Origin: Cephalopachus bancanus
Lineage: Eukaryota > Chordata > Mammalia > Primates > Tarsiidae
Length of the DNA stretch: 64,000 bases
NCBI GenBank assembly: GCA_027257055.1
Contig: JAPVLO010000055.1
Location: 10,129,501-10,193,500, forward strand
Reading direction: 5' to 3'
The notes beneath the pieces are model-generated. The model saw only the letters and a program-made list of their open reading frames with translations. It ran no database searches and was not told the DNA's origin. This document shows, piece after piece, positions 20,816 through 31,464 of the stretch. Position numbers and translations under genes: made by a program. Positions within the stretch are counted from its first letter, which is position 1. Every line of letters starts with the position of its first letter.

Positions 20816-21440
20816 ATCTATCCCATACACACGGAAGTAAGTTTACTGTCAAGCCTTTCCTTAAAGATATCTGATGATGACGTCACCTCAGTAGCCTGTT
20901 CTCTAGGCTCAGAGGCTCTGATTTCCACAATTACTCTTTGTCCAACCTGCATCCTCTCTGCTACAGCCTTCGATCACTCCAACTGCCTTCACCCGAAAGC
21001 AGAGGGGATAGTTGAATCTGTTCCCGCCATCCACACCACCTGGCTGCACCGGATGTAAGACTCTCCCTTCCCCCCAGAACACTGACTGTCTCATTGCAAC
21101 CTGGTCCTCACGATTTCCACAAACTTGCTCAGAAATCAGAAGGGCTCAGTATTCTTTACAAATAATATCTTAGGCACATCCTTCAGAAGGGGCTGGGGTC
21201 TGAACTGCCCGGTCACAGTTCAGCTCAGCCCCTGTGCTCCATGACCTGGTTTGTTTTCTTTCGGTCTGTTAGGAATAGTGACATGGGCCAAGACTCCTTA
21301 AAATGTCTCATAATGAGCACTGTTCTGTCACCTGGCTTTTCTTGGGTTGAAGGAGTGCTGGGCAGTTTGTGCAGAGAAGGACATGAACACGCTAATACCT
21401 TTCAACATCCTTGATAACCCCTTAAAGATGCTTGTCTACT
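20816..21440. other. Unique intergenic sequence
   Basis: No element recognised. Confidence 0.5.
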
Positions 21441-21735
21441 GGCCAGGCACAGTGGCTCATGCCTGCAATACCAGCACTTTGAGAGGCCAAGATCAAAGAA
21501 TTGCTTGAACCCAGGAGTTCAAGTTCAGCCTGGGCAACATAACAAGACCTCACCTTCACAAAAAAAAATTTTTTTAATTAAAAAAATTAGCTAGGCACGG
21601 TGGTGCGTGCCTGCAATCCTAGCTACTCGGGAGGCTGAGGCAGAAGGATGGCCTGAGCCCAGCAGGTTGACACTGGGGTGGCCATGAGTGTTTCACTGCA
21701 CTCCAGCCTGGGTGAAGGAGTGAGACTCCAACTTG
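21441..21735 (+). mobile_element. Dimeric Alu
   Basis: Complete head (GGCCAGGCACAGTGGCTCAT), A/T-rich linker and right arm ending GGGTGAAGGAGTGAGACTCC then AACTTGGGGG. The tail lacks a poly(A), suggesting 3' decay. Confidence 0.92.
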
Positions 21736-22274
21736 GGGGTTGGGGGTGACAGTGGTGACAGATTTTGGGCAACACAGTAGCAAAAGATGTTCTCTGGAAG
21801 CTCCGCCATCACACAGTACCTGCATCCCCGGCAGGCTGCGTTTTCATCCTGTGTCAGCAAGTGAGGAAGTCAAGAGCCAGAATGAAAAGCTCCCCATTCT
21901 TCAGTCTTATAAACTGACTAATGCAGCAAGGCACTCGCTTATGTCTGTCCCTTTCTCTCCCTGCTTTTTGGGGCACCACAAGTTCAAATTTTGTGGCAAT
22001 GTGTTTCTTCCCACCCAGCCCACCTACTGGCCAAAGTACATACAGCCAGCACACCTGGCGGCCAAGCTCTGGCTCTGTCCAGTCCAACACAGAGTCTTCC
22101 AAAGGCAGAAAATATGTGTCCGTTAAAGAAGTCAATCAAAATATGACATCAGTCTTTGCTCCACAGAAAGAGATAATGCATCCAAGTGTTGCTTCTTAGG
22201 ATGCCATGGATACCTATGAACTGGTAACGCATCTTTATTCATTATCATTTTATTTCTGCTGGGTATAAAATAAC
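21736..22274. other. Unique intergenic sequence
   Basis: No gene or repeat recognised. A 128-codon plus-strand open frame (21740-22126) begins in the decayed Alu tail and shows no domain. Confidence 0.5.
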
Positions 22275-22790
22275 TTGATTCAATGAATGTTAATGAGAAC
22301 GCCTAAGCGTTTGTCGCCGTGCTAGGTGCTGGGAAACAATGGTGAACAAGAGACACCAGGTAGTCGAAGGAAGCAGAAATATCAACAAACCCAAGCCAAA
22401 TACTCACCTGTGAGTGAGCGTCCTTCACACTTTGCTAGGAATCTGTGAAGGGCAGGGTAGGGCCATGAAGGAGGAAGCCACCTCTTCTAACCGGAAGGCT
22501 GGATCGCAAAGGTTTTGGGTATTTAAGTCTTAAGCAAAAGAACATCTGGATAGACCGGGGTGGGGCAGGGGGGCATGGGCTCTGTGGAAAGGCAATGGGC
22601 CCAGATGAGATAGCCCAGAGCGGCCTGGAGGATGGAGCTGGGAGGCCAGGCTGCAGAGGGCAGTGCAGGGCTGGCCGCGGAGCCGCTGTCCTGGAGAGCT
22701 GGGGAACCAATGAAGAGTGCAAAGCCTAGATCTGACTTTCAGAAAAACTGCTCTGGCAGCAGATGGAGAGGATAACAGGAAAGGGTTATC
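22275..22790 (-). repeat. L2 LINE, antisense
   Basis: Starts like the complementary L2 3' end (CAATGAATGTTAATGAG, then GTGCTAGGTGCTGGGAAACA, ATGGTGAACAAG) and continues with L2-like GCTGGGAGGCCAGGCTGCAG and CTGCTCTGGCAGCAGATGGA. Confidence 0.7.
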
Positions 22791-23109
22791 TAACCCCTTG
22801 CCCACTGCTGATTACCAGCAGCACGGTGCTCGGCAGAGCAGGGGAGTGAAGCTGCATTGAAAACGTTCCCCACCCTCTGAACAACTCCACTGGTGTTGGG
22901 AGCCGCCCACAGGGAGACAGCAGGTTACCTCACCCAAAGTGAACTTGCCCGTCCCCAGGATGCCCAGCTCTGGAATTCTGTTCAAGGAAGATCCTAGGAG
23001 GTGGCACCAAGAGTAGGGGGAAGAAAAAAATCCAATCCACTCACAGCTACTCACGCATCATCTACTCTGTGATGGTCACTGTGGGGACAAGACATGAATA
23101 AGAAAACAC
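22791..23109. other. Unique intergenic sequence
   Basis: Nothing recognised. A 5-bp A-run and ordinary composition. Confidence 0.5.
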
Positions 23110-23513
23110 ATCTGAGTCCAGGTGCAGTGACTCACACCTGTAATCCCAGCATTTGCTGAGGCAGGAGGACTGCTTGAGTTCAGGAGTTCGAGACCAGCCT
23201 GGGCAACACAGAGAGACCTCACCTCTTAAAAAAAAAATTAGCCAGGGGTGGTGGTGCATGCCTGCAGTGTCAGCTACTCCAGAGGCTGAGGTGGGCGGAT
23301 TGCTTGAGCCCAGGAGTTCAAGACCAGTCTGGGCAACAAAGTGAGACCTCATCTCTCAAAAAAAGAAAAATAAAACCAGCCAGGTATGGTGGCATGTGCC
23401 TGCAGTTCAGTTACTCAGGAGGCTGAGGAAAGAGGATTGCTTGAGCCCAGGAGTCTGTGACAGTACCACTGCATTCCACTGTAGGTGACAGAATATAGTG
23501 ACTCAAAAAAAAA
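23110..23513 (+). mobile_element. Composite three-arm Alu
   Basis: About 400 bp in three successive Alu-like units: a left arm ending CACCTCTTAAAAAAAAAATT, a middle unit that starts as a right arm (TTAGCCAGGGGTGGTGGTGC) but ends as a left arm (GACCAGTCTGGGCAACAAAG, then GAGACCTCATCTCTC-A(7)), and a right arm ending GGTGACAGAATATAGTGACT. Normal Alus have two arms. Misalignment between arms or an Alu-Alu recombination explains it. Confidence 0.85.
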
Positions 23514-24560
23514 ATTAATCTGATTTCAAAAATGTCACCACAGTCTAGCCAGTCTTGCCGGGAGGATGAGAGGGCCCACAGGTCACTCTGATGTGGAACA
23601 AAAAGGCACACCTGTGTGAGAGCGACGAGGAAGACTTTTGGAAGAGGGGCATAATAAAGACCCTGAAGAAATCCTGGAGGCAGACAGGAGGAGAAGGCAT
23701 GGAGCCTGTGAGCATATCAGGGCCAGCAGCCAGCGGGGCTCAGAGGAGGCCTGAGATGGGGTTCAGAGGAAGCCTGGCGGCCTGGTGAAAAGTCTACACT
23801 CCTCTGCCAACTCTGGGAGCTGTCGAGAGGCTCAGCCCAGGATCACAGCAGATGCTTGGTTTGCTAGGAGAAATCCACTCTGGTCGCATTTGCGTGGAAG
23901 ACACTGGCTGGGAGGACACCGGGGCTCTAGATCACGCAACTGTGGTCTTGCTGGGACCACCATGCCACTGACGGCTGCCCCCTGTGCCAAACTGCCACTG
24001 GGGTAGAATTCTACCTACCTTTCCTCACAGGGCCACAGAATTCACTCTATAATGGCACAGACAGTGGCGAGAAGACAGGGCACCGTGAGCTCTACTGGCT
24101 GACTGTTGGGACAATTCTGCATGATGTTGATACTACTGCAGTGCGTCAGTGGAAATCCTTCAGGAACCCCCCTCAGCCCCTCGGGCACGCATGTGTGACC
24201 ACCCACTCGAGGTTGGGCTCCTGAGCTCTCTGACAGGCAGGTTCAGCGCCCTGGCTGGTTTTCTATCTCCCGCTATGGTGAGTGGACACAGAGAGCAAAT
24301 TTCCCCTCAGTCCAAGAATTGGGCAAAAACTGAAGAAAGTCATGGAGCCTAAATTCTAAGAAAGCTCCCAGCAGTTGGGGTTAGAGGCTTTCTCCAGACC
24401 CCTGTCCCTTCCCAATCCCTACCCCGGGGCAGTCCCTGGAAGAAGAGGAGGGGGCAGGCCAGCACTGGGTTGCAGTGGTCCTGGAGAGGCCCTTGCTGCC
24501 CCCAGGAATGAGCAGGACTCTGAGGGCTGCCCTCGGCAGTTACGGGGAAGGGCAGAGTGC
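23514..24560. other. Mostly unique sequence, possible antisense L2 at its start
   Basis: Up to about 23790 the sequence (GAAGACTTTTGGAAGAGGGG, CATGGAGCCTGTGAGCATAT) resembles antisense L2 and may continue the copy before the Alu. The remainder has no recognisable element. Confidence 0.45.
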
Positions 24561-24592
24561 CTCTGTGTGGCCTCAGCTCTGTGTGGCCTCAG
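24561..24592. repeat. 16-bp tandem duplication
   Basis: CTCTGTGTGGCCTCAG occurs twice in tandem at 24561-24576 and 24577-24592, without mismatch. Confidence 0.95.
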
Positions 24593-24629
24593 CCCATCCT
24601 TTCATCACTCCACGCCTCTGTTTCTCAAC

Positions 24630-24930
24630 TACAATTTTTTTTATTGAAGTGGGGTCTCACTCTGTCATCCAGGCTGGAGTACAGTGGCACAATCATGGCT
24701 CACTGCAGCCTTGAACTCCTGAGCTCAGGCAATTCTCCCTCCTGAGCCTCCTAAATAACTGGGACTGCACGTATGCGCCCCCACACTCAGCTAATCTTTT
24801 TATTGTTTGTAAAGATGGGGTCTCACTATGTTGCCCAAGCTGGTCTCTAACTCCTGACCTCAAGCAATCCTCCCACCTTGGCCTCCCAAAGTGCTGGAAT
24901 TAGGGGCATGAGCCACTGTGCCTGGCCTCA
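24630..24930 (-). mobile_element. AluJ-like dimer, antisense
   Basis: Reads as the complement of an old Alu: GTGGGGTCTCACTCTGTCAT, CCAAAGTGCTGGAATTAGGG, GAGCCACTGTGCCTGGCC. Confidence 0.93.
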
Positions 24931-24959
24931 ACTGTAATTTTTTAAACAGCCAAAGAAAA

Positions 24960-25076
24960 GAAATCAATATACCAAAAAGATGCCTGCACTTGCATATTTA
25001 TCACAGTACTGTTCACAATAGCAAAGATGAAATCAACCTAGGTGTCCATCAGTGAACGGATGAATGGATAAAGAAA

Positions 25077-25126
<50 letters not shown>

Positions 25127-25470
25127 TTTTTATACAGCCATAAGAAAGAATGGAGTGGTGTCTTTTGCAGCAACGTAGAAGAAGCTGAGGACCATTACCT
25201 TAAGCGAAATAACTCAGAAACAGAAAGTCAAATACCACATGTTGTCACGTATAAGTGGAAGCTAAGGAACGTTACATGCAGACGCAGAGAGCAGAATAGC
25301 AGACCCTGGAGACCACAAAAGATGAGAGAGTGGGAGGGGCGTGAGGGATGAGAAATCACCTAATGGGTACAATACACAACATTCAGGTGATGGCTACACT
25401 GAAAGCCCTGACGTCACCATTACACAAGGATCCATGCCACAAAACTGCACCTGTGTTCCTGAAATCTATA
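24960..25470 (+). mobile_element. L1 3' end with an internal (TG)n
   Basis: ORF2-end wording (CAGTACTGTTCACAATAGCA, GGTGTCCATCAGTGAACGGA, TACAGCCATAAGAAAGAATG, CTTTTGCAGCAACGTAGAAG) is followed by L1 3'UTR (AAATACCACATGTTGTCACG, CACCTAATGGGTACAATACA). 5'-truncated; a TG microsatellite has expanded inside it. Confidence 0.92.
25079..25124. repeat. (GT)n microsatellite
   Basis: About 23 GT units lying inside the L1, where related copies carry a short run such as TGTGTATATACACA. Confidence 0.97.
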
Positions 25471-25477
25471 AAAAATT

Positions 25478-25770
25478 AGCCGGGCGCGGTGGCTCATGCC
25501 TGTAATCCCAGCATTTTGGGAGGCTAAGGTGAGAGGATTGCCTGAGCCCAGGGAGATTGAGGCCAGCCTGGGCAACTTGGCGAGACCTTGTCTCTACAAT
25601 AAATCAAAAAATTAGCCAAGAATGGTGGTAGTAGTCCCAGCTACTCAGGAGGCTGAAGCAGGAGGACTGCCTGAGTCCAGCAGATCGAGGCTGCGGTAGC
25701 TGTGATTGTGCCACTGCTCTCCAGCCTGGGTGACAGGGTGAAGCTTCAACTCAAACAAATAAATTAAAAT
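25478..25770 (+). mobile_element. Dimeric Alu at the L1 tail
   Basis: GCCGGGCGCGGTGGCTCATG head, CAACTTGGCGAGACCTTGTC, right arm with a short deletion (GTGGTAGTAGTCCCAGC) and CTTCAACTC-AAACAAATAAATT tail. It follows directly on the L1 A-rich end. Confidence 0.93.
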
Positions 25771-26224
25771 AAAAAATATGTATAAAGCACAAAGTGACCA
25801 TTAGGTCTGCTTTCTGTAATAACATTTTATGAGTTTGTGAACTTAAGAAATTCAATGTCTCATCCTAGTAAAACAACCCCCCCCCAGAATTCTGGGCACC
25901 CTCCACCTGTCGGGCTCTTTCCTCATTCAGTCAGGTGCAGCTCCAGGCCTCCAGAAGCAGGGGTTGGCTGGCTCTAGCCAGAGCCCCTGGTGGACCTACT
26001 CACTGCCCCCTCTTATTCTGCAAGTTAGCCTTGACCCTGTGAGTTGGCTGACACTTGGTTTTAAGCTACAGATGACAAACTCTTTTCCTCTGAGTGCGCC
26101 TTCAGGACACAATGTCACCATCAGTGGCTCGGGCATGGCTACATTGATGTCTGAGTGTCCAGGGGAAGGCAGAAAGAAGGGAGGAGGCTGAACGGACCTT
26201 CACCTGCCTTTCCATCCAGGGTCC
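25771..26224. other. Unique intergenic sequence
   Basis: Includes a C-run near 25876. No gene or repeat recognised. Confidence 0.5.
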
Positions 26225-26735
26225 AAGGCTCCCACTCTCAGGTGAACATCACAGTCACCTGATAGACTTGTCAGGGCAGACCACAGGGCCCATACCCGAG
26301 GGTCTGACTCAGCAACCCAGGCTGGAAGTTTGCACTTCTTTCTTCTGTCTCTTTTCTCCTCCTCCTTTTTTTTTTTTTTTTAGTCAGGGGTCTTACTCTG
26401 TCACCTAGGCCAAAGTACAGTGGCACAATCATGGCTCACCACAGCTTGGACCTACTGGGCTCTGGTGATCCTCCTGTCTCAGTCTCCCGAGAAGCTGGGA
26501 CTACAGACACACACTACCACACCAGCTAATTTTGTTTACTTTTTTATACAGACGAGGTCCTTCTGTGTTGCCCAGGCTGGTCTTGAACTCAAGGAATCTT
26601 CCTGCCTTGGCCTCCCAAAGTACTGGGATTACAGGCATGAGCCACCACGCCCAGCCAAATTTGCACTTCTGACAAGTTCCCAGGTGCTAGTCACATCCTG
26701 GGCCACACTCAAGAACGGCCATCTCAAGCATCAAG
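26225..26735 (+). mobile_element. MER20/MER5-type hAT element, split by an Alu
   Basis: Left piece (GTGAACATCACAGTCACCTG, ATAGACTTGTCAGGGCAGAC, GTCTGACTCAGCAACCCAG) and right piece (TTTGCACTTCTGACAAGTTC, CCAGGTGCTAGTCACATCCT) are the two halves of a short hAT-Charlie-like element. Confidence 0.72.
26340..26660 (-). mobile_element. Alu inserted antisense in the hAT element
   Basis: Starts with a pyrimidine-rich tract and T(18) and runs to GAGCCACCACGCCCAGCC. Direct repeats TTGCACTTCT at 26330-26339 and 26661-26670 are the target-site duplication within the host element. Confidence 0.93.
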
Positions 26736-27395
26736 AAGACAGATCATCCTGATCCCTGGACACTGCTCCACCTGCCACATCTGTGATGGAAGGCCCCTGC
26801 CCTGGGCCACCACGATCCCTCTGCTGAAGGAGCTCACAGAAAGCGGCCAGCCAGCAGCCCAGCCCCGCGCAGGGCAGGCTCTGAGGGAAGGAGCACAGAC
26901 AGGAGCGTCCAGTCTTGGGAGACCAGGAAACATTTCAGAGGCAATGACGTCTGAGACCCCAAGGACAAAGAAAGGGTAGCCAGGCAATGAAGAGGAGGAT
27001 GAGGGTGACCCGAAAGAGGAACAGGCGTGAGTAAACACCCACCTGTGGGTTTCCTGAGAACAGCAGGTGTGTCTGGCTGGAGCATCATGGGAGAGAGCAG
27101 CGAATGGAAGTTGAGGCTGCAGAGTGGACCAGGCGGGACCTGCTGGGCTCAAGCCAGTCGAGGAGTCTGGACATTATCATCCAGATGGCAAGGCCGAGAT
27201 CTCAGCTGCCCACTGTCACAGGTGGGGCTAGCAGGGATCACAGGGGCAGGGCTGACATCTGGTCCTGCCCAGAGGAAAGTGGGAACAGCCCTAAGGGTCT
27301 GGAATTGAGAGGGAAGGGGGAGGGAAGAAGAATTAGAGCTGGCATTTTTCTTTCAGAAGCAAACTCAAGGGAGGTGTTACCTGTTAAAAAAAAAC
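26736..27395 (-). other. Unique sequence, possible antisense L2 fragments
   Basis: Phrases such as TCTGAGGGAAGGAGCACAGA, then CAGGAAACATTTCAGAGGCA resemble antisense L2, but divergence is too high to be sure. A 142-codon minus-strand frame has no domain. Confidence 0.4.
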
Positions 27396-27670
27396 AGGCC
27401 AGGTATGGTGACTCACGCCTATAATCCCAGTACTTTGGGAGGCTGAGACAGGAGGATTGCTTGAGCCCAGGAGTTCAAGACCAGCCTTGACACCGCAGTG
27501 AAACTTTGTCTCTGCTAATGCTGAACATGGTGGTGTGTGCCTGTAGCCCCAGCTGGGGTGGAAGGATCACTTCAGCCCAGGAGGTCAAGGCTAAAGTGAG
27601 CTGTGATTGTACCGCTGGACTCCAGCCTGGGTGACAGAAAGAGACTCAAACTCAAAAAAAAAAAAAAAAC
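27396..27670 (+). mobile_element. Alu with a shortened right arm
   Basis: Complete left arm (GGCCAGGTATGGTGACTCAC), then a linker lacking much of the usual A-rich stretch, a right arm missing the ACTTGGGAGGCTGAGGC stretch, and a CAAACTC-A(16) tail. Confidence 0.9.
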
Positions 27671-27709
27671 TCTGACCGTGTGAGTACCATGCTTTTAAAA
27701 AAGCAATCA

Positions 27710-28016
27710 TCTGGGTGCGGTGGCTCATGCCTATAATCCCAGCACTTTGGAAGATCAAGGTGAGAGGACTTCCTGAGCCCACGGGTTCGAGACCAGCCTG
27801 GGCAACTTGATGAGACCTCATCTCTACAATAAAATAAAAAAACTAGTCAGGCATGGTGGTACGTGACTATCGTTCCAGCTACTTGGAAGGCTGAGGCAGA
27901 AGGATCATCTGAGCCCAGCAGGTCGAGGCTGTGGTGGCTGTGAATGTGCCACTGTCCTCCAGCCTGGGCAACGCGTGAGACTCCAACTCGAAAAATAAAA
28001 ATAAATAAATAAAAGT
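27710..28016 (+). mobile_element. Dimeric Alu, lineage-specific subfamily
   Basis: CACGGGTTCGAGACCAGCCT, CAACTTGATGAGACCTCATC, CAGCTACTTGGAAGGCTGAG, and ACTCCAACTCG followed by an AAATA-type tail. A perfect 13-bp target-site duplication AAAAAAGCAATCA lies at 27697-27709 and 28017-28029. The perfect duplication points to a young insertion. Confidence 0.96.
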
Positions 28017-28029
28017 AAAAAAGCAATCA

Positions 28030-29223
28030 ATCACTGACTTTTCTCTTGTTCCCCTGTGGTATCAAATAACCTCAGGCATCACTCCATGCTGGTCCTGCAA
28101 AGGGTTACAAAGTCTGCACTTGGTTCTGAGTGTCCTGTTCTTCCATGTCCCCTACATATTCCTTAACTTTTCCTTCTCGGTATTCCCTGCTCCATCATTT
28201 TCCAACACACACTCAGACCTCAGTATCCCACTGTCGTCGGTTTGGGGGACACTGGAGACACTGAGCTCTTGTTTTACAATGAGAATCAGTGAAAAGATTC
28301 TGATCAGAGATTCTTCATCACAGCCCACTTTCCAAGCACATCATCCTGCAATCATTCCCTCCCGTACTCGGCGCCGGGCAGGCTTGTATGAGGGGAACAG
28401 AATCACCAGGAGTCCACAGGGGAGGCCCTTCTTTCAGGGAGCTTATTATATAGGAACATTCCAGTGGTAACAGGTGCTGTACAGACAACCAACTCAGGCT
28501 GGCAGGGGATGGTAGGGGCCAGAATGCCTGAGGAAGGGCGCCCATTCCATCCGCCTTTATGGTAGGCCCAAGGTTAGACCGTCCCCAAAACACCTTCAGT
28601 CACAAATTCCTCTCTCTCATTCCTCACTCCTAGGCCCTTAAGACCATCAGCACAGAGTCAAGACATTTAAAAGCCAAAAATGAAACAGCAACAGAAAACC
28701 TCCAACTCTCCCGACCTTCAAACTCCACTTTAGGCCAAATCTTCCTAAAGCAGAACAAGCTGTTTGAGCTGAAGAAAACTCCAAGCTCTAAAAGGCGAGG
28801 AATCCAGCGTGTTCCTTATCACGTGAACACCAAATACCAAGAAACCATCCCGGGACAAGGAGGCCGGCCCGCACCAGCTGCTTCTAAGAGGCTGCATTAC
28901 CGAAGGCTTAACACAGTGACCCTAGAAATGCAGAGCGAAGAGGGGGCTCTCGCTTGCCGGCCGCCCGAAGTTCAACGCCAGAGCGGCCCTCGCCACAGGA
29001 CTCGGGGCATTAAAATCCCATTTGTGGAAGCTGCCAAGGGTCAGTGGCTGCCCTGTCCTTTTACACAGTCACACTTCCAGGCAGTGAAAAAGGGAGAGAA
29101 GGGAAAAGTTCACTCAACTCAAAAACAGGGAATAAACTGTAGCTCTCCTTGCAAACAAATAAAGCCCTAGTGGCAAGCACTTCAAACAAACGGGGCCACT
29201 TCCTTCTGGGCTCTCTGCTTTAT
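28030..29223. other. Unique intergenic sequence
   Basis: About 1.2 kb with no recognisable repeat. A CACGTGA E-box lies at 28820-28826. The two 115-116 codon plus-strand frames (28120-28470, 28823-29170) carry no domain. Confidence 0.5.
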
Positions 29224-29325
29224 TTATTTATTTTTTTTAGAAAGCAGGACTTACTGAGAAGACAGAAAAGCTCCCACAGCAGGAGGGGCCCTGAAAGAGG
29301 TTGCCCTCTGCTTTATCTTTAAACT
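29224..29325 (-). mobile_element. Endogenous retrovirus LTR terminus ending in poly(A)
   Basis: On the minus strand: a GATAAAG TATA-like box, GGGCAACCTC, a CCCCTCCTGCTGTGGGAGC block, then a CAGTAAG polyadenylation-like signal (AATAAA in the other copy), a few bases and an A-rich tail. This is the U3/R end of an ERV1-type LTR (LTR17/LTR12-like wording) stopping where a transcript would be polyadenylated. The homologue at 51656-51745 stops at the same point. An 11-bp repeat CTCTGCTTTAT flanks it (29213-29223 and 29306-29316), but similarity to the other copy seems to run slightly past that point. Confidence 0.65.
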
Positions 29326-29868
29326 GAGGTGACACATCCCTCCCTCAACCCCTCTCCACATGGACACTGGTGTCGTGTGTCTGGCTCTCCGTTCTCTGGG
29401 GGCCACCTTCTGGGCCACAGTCCACAGCAGCCCTGGGGGAGAAAATGGCTTTGTCGACTTGTGCTTCCTTCTCATCCTTGACTGATCTCCCCAGAGATCC
29501 CCAGTTTGGGTGAGAGGAAATCTGGGCCTTTTTCTTTTCCCTGGCATGTTTAATTTACAATTATTGCACTCAACAGTGTGAATGTTTACCATATGTTGGT
29601 TGTGTGGCGAAATATTCTGGCTTCCCAGAGAAAGTCTGGGTGCTGAGTCACGCTGCGTCACTCACCTAGAGGGATCCTGAGGGGACCAAGCAGGAGAGGG
29701 CAGAGCTGAGAGTCAAGCCCAGACGGAGTCCCCAGCTGGCTGGAGCACAGTGGTTCTGACAGAAAAGCAAAGTTGTGTGGAGACTGTATTTTCTAGAGCT
29801 TTGCCTACAGAGGGGAAAAAGTGGAGATGGGGTCAGGGCAACAAACAGGACCAAAGAAGCTTGTGGAC
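29326..29868. other. Unique intergenic sequence
   Basis: A 136-codon minus-strand open frame (29251-29661) reads from here into the LTR terminus. It shows no domain and no Gag, Pol or Env motif. Confidence 0.5.
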
Positions 29869-29887
29869 AGAAATAGTTATTAAATCG

Positions 29888-30171
29888 GGTTGGGCTCGGT
29901 GGCTTAGCCTGTAATCCCAGCACTTTGGGAGGCCGAGGCGAGTGCACTGCCTGAGTCTGCGGGTTTGAGACTAACCCAGGTAACTTGGCGAGGTCTCATC
30001 TCTACAATACATCAAAAATTAGCCGGGCATGGTAGCGTGTATCTGTAGTTCCAGCTACTTGGAAGGCTAAGGTGCAAGGATTGCCAGAGCCCAGCAGGTC
30101 GACACTGGGGCGGCCGTGAGTGTGCCACCGTCCTCCAGCCTAGGCGACGGAGTGAGACTCCAACTCAAAAA
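29888..30171 (+). mobile_element. Dimeric Alu, lineage-specific subfamily
   Basis: GGCTTAGCCTG head, CGGGTTTGAGACTAACCC, TCTACAATACATCAAAAATT linker, ACTTGGAAGG right arm and ACTCCAACTC tail. Target-site duplication AGAAATAGTTATTAAATCG at 29869-29887 and AGAAATAGCATTAAATCG at 30172-30189. Confidence 0.95.
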
Positions 30172-30189
30172 AGAAATAGCATTAAATCG

Positions 30190-31162
30190 ACATGAAAAGC
30201 AGAACTTAATCGCCATCAAAACACAAAGTTCGCTTCAATTTGGCTTTTAAAAAACATGTCCTTCATTCTCTCTGATATTACATGGTTTACACAAAAGTGA
30301 ACGCACTAATTTACTTCGATGATAAGTCTTGTTTTCAAATGAAGCATGGATAAGCACAAGAGGCTCATTCCTGCAGTTTCATCAATGTCCCCAAAAGCAA
30401 GGACCTCCACTCTGTCGTAAAATGACCACTTCTAATCACCACATGGCCAAGGCCAGTCATGCACACAAAACACTAGGCCAAGCAGGAAATCTCAACCAAA
30501 AATGCAGCTTCCAAAGTCACACTGTCACCTCTGCCAAGAAGCTGAGGATCTGGGGAGTGTGCCCTAAAGCACTATCTAAGGAGTGCCCAGGAATCTTGCG
30601 AAAACTTTAAATTCCTTGAGCCTACTCACTCCACCCAGATTCTTATGGGATAGGCAGGGGTGGGGGTCCACAGATCCATATTTCCAGAAGCTTCCAGGTC
30701 ATTCTTGTCAGGTTTTCCTGGCAGTGCTTTCAAGAGCAAAATAGCAACGTTCCATTACCGCCCAGAAGACTGTCAATTCCTGAGCAGACATGGAAATGTT
30801 GTTTATGGCTTTTTGTTACTCTGCTCCACATGAGAATGACTTTCCTCACTATTTCCTCTGTACTTGATTGGAAAAAAGGAGCGAGGAGATGAAAAAGCAG
30901 AGAGAGCGGGATGAGCCATCGTGGCTTTACTCCCTGGTCTCTCAGCAGCTCTGTGACCTCAGACGTGTGGCTCCCTGAGTCTGGGCTTCTTACTCTCCCA
31001 TGAAGTCCGAAGCCCTTGCTGCTTCCCTTGGCTTGTCTTTGTAAGGGTTAGGTGCTGGCCCAGCATGTGCCTGACTCTCTCCTCTGCTGTTATCAAGTTC
31101 CAATCGCTGTGAGCAGAGAGAAAATAAACATTCTTCTTCTGAACATGACAACTCCCAGACGA
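30190..31162. other. Unique intergenic sequence with a MIR remnant
   Basis: Mostly unclassified. At about 30925-31030 the wording (TCTCAGCAGCTCTGTGACCT, then GGCTCCCTGAGTCTGGGCTT) is MIR-like in sense orientation. Confidence 0.45.
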
Positions 31163-31464
31163 GGCCGGGTGCAGTGGCTGATGCCTATAATCCCAGCACT
31201 TAGGGAGGCTGGGGCGAGAGGACTGCCTGAACCTAGGCGTTCAAGACCAGCCTGGGCAACCTGGCAAGACCTCATCTCTACATCAAAAAATTAGCCGGGC
31301 GTGGTGGCACGCACCTGTTATCCCAGCTGCTTGGAAGGCTGAGGCAGAAGGATAACCTGAGACCAGCAAGTCAAGGCTGCTGTAGCCGTGAGTGTGCCAC
31401 TGCACTCCAGCCTGGGTGACAGAGCGAGACTCTGACTAAAAAAAAAAAAAAAAAAAAAAAAAAA
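31163..31464 (+). mobile_element. Dimeric Alu with a long A-tail
   Basis: GGCCGGGTGCAGTGGCTGAT head, CAACCTGGCAAGACCTCATC, ATCAAAAAATTAGCCGGGCG, right arm with TCTGACT and 27-28 uninterrupted A residues. The long pure tail suggests a recent insertion. Confidence 0.95.

Noticed and set aside
29251..29661. 136-codon minus-strand frame as a retroviral gene
   Set aside because: It runs into the LTR terminus, but no Gag, protease, polymerase or envelope motif is visible.
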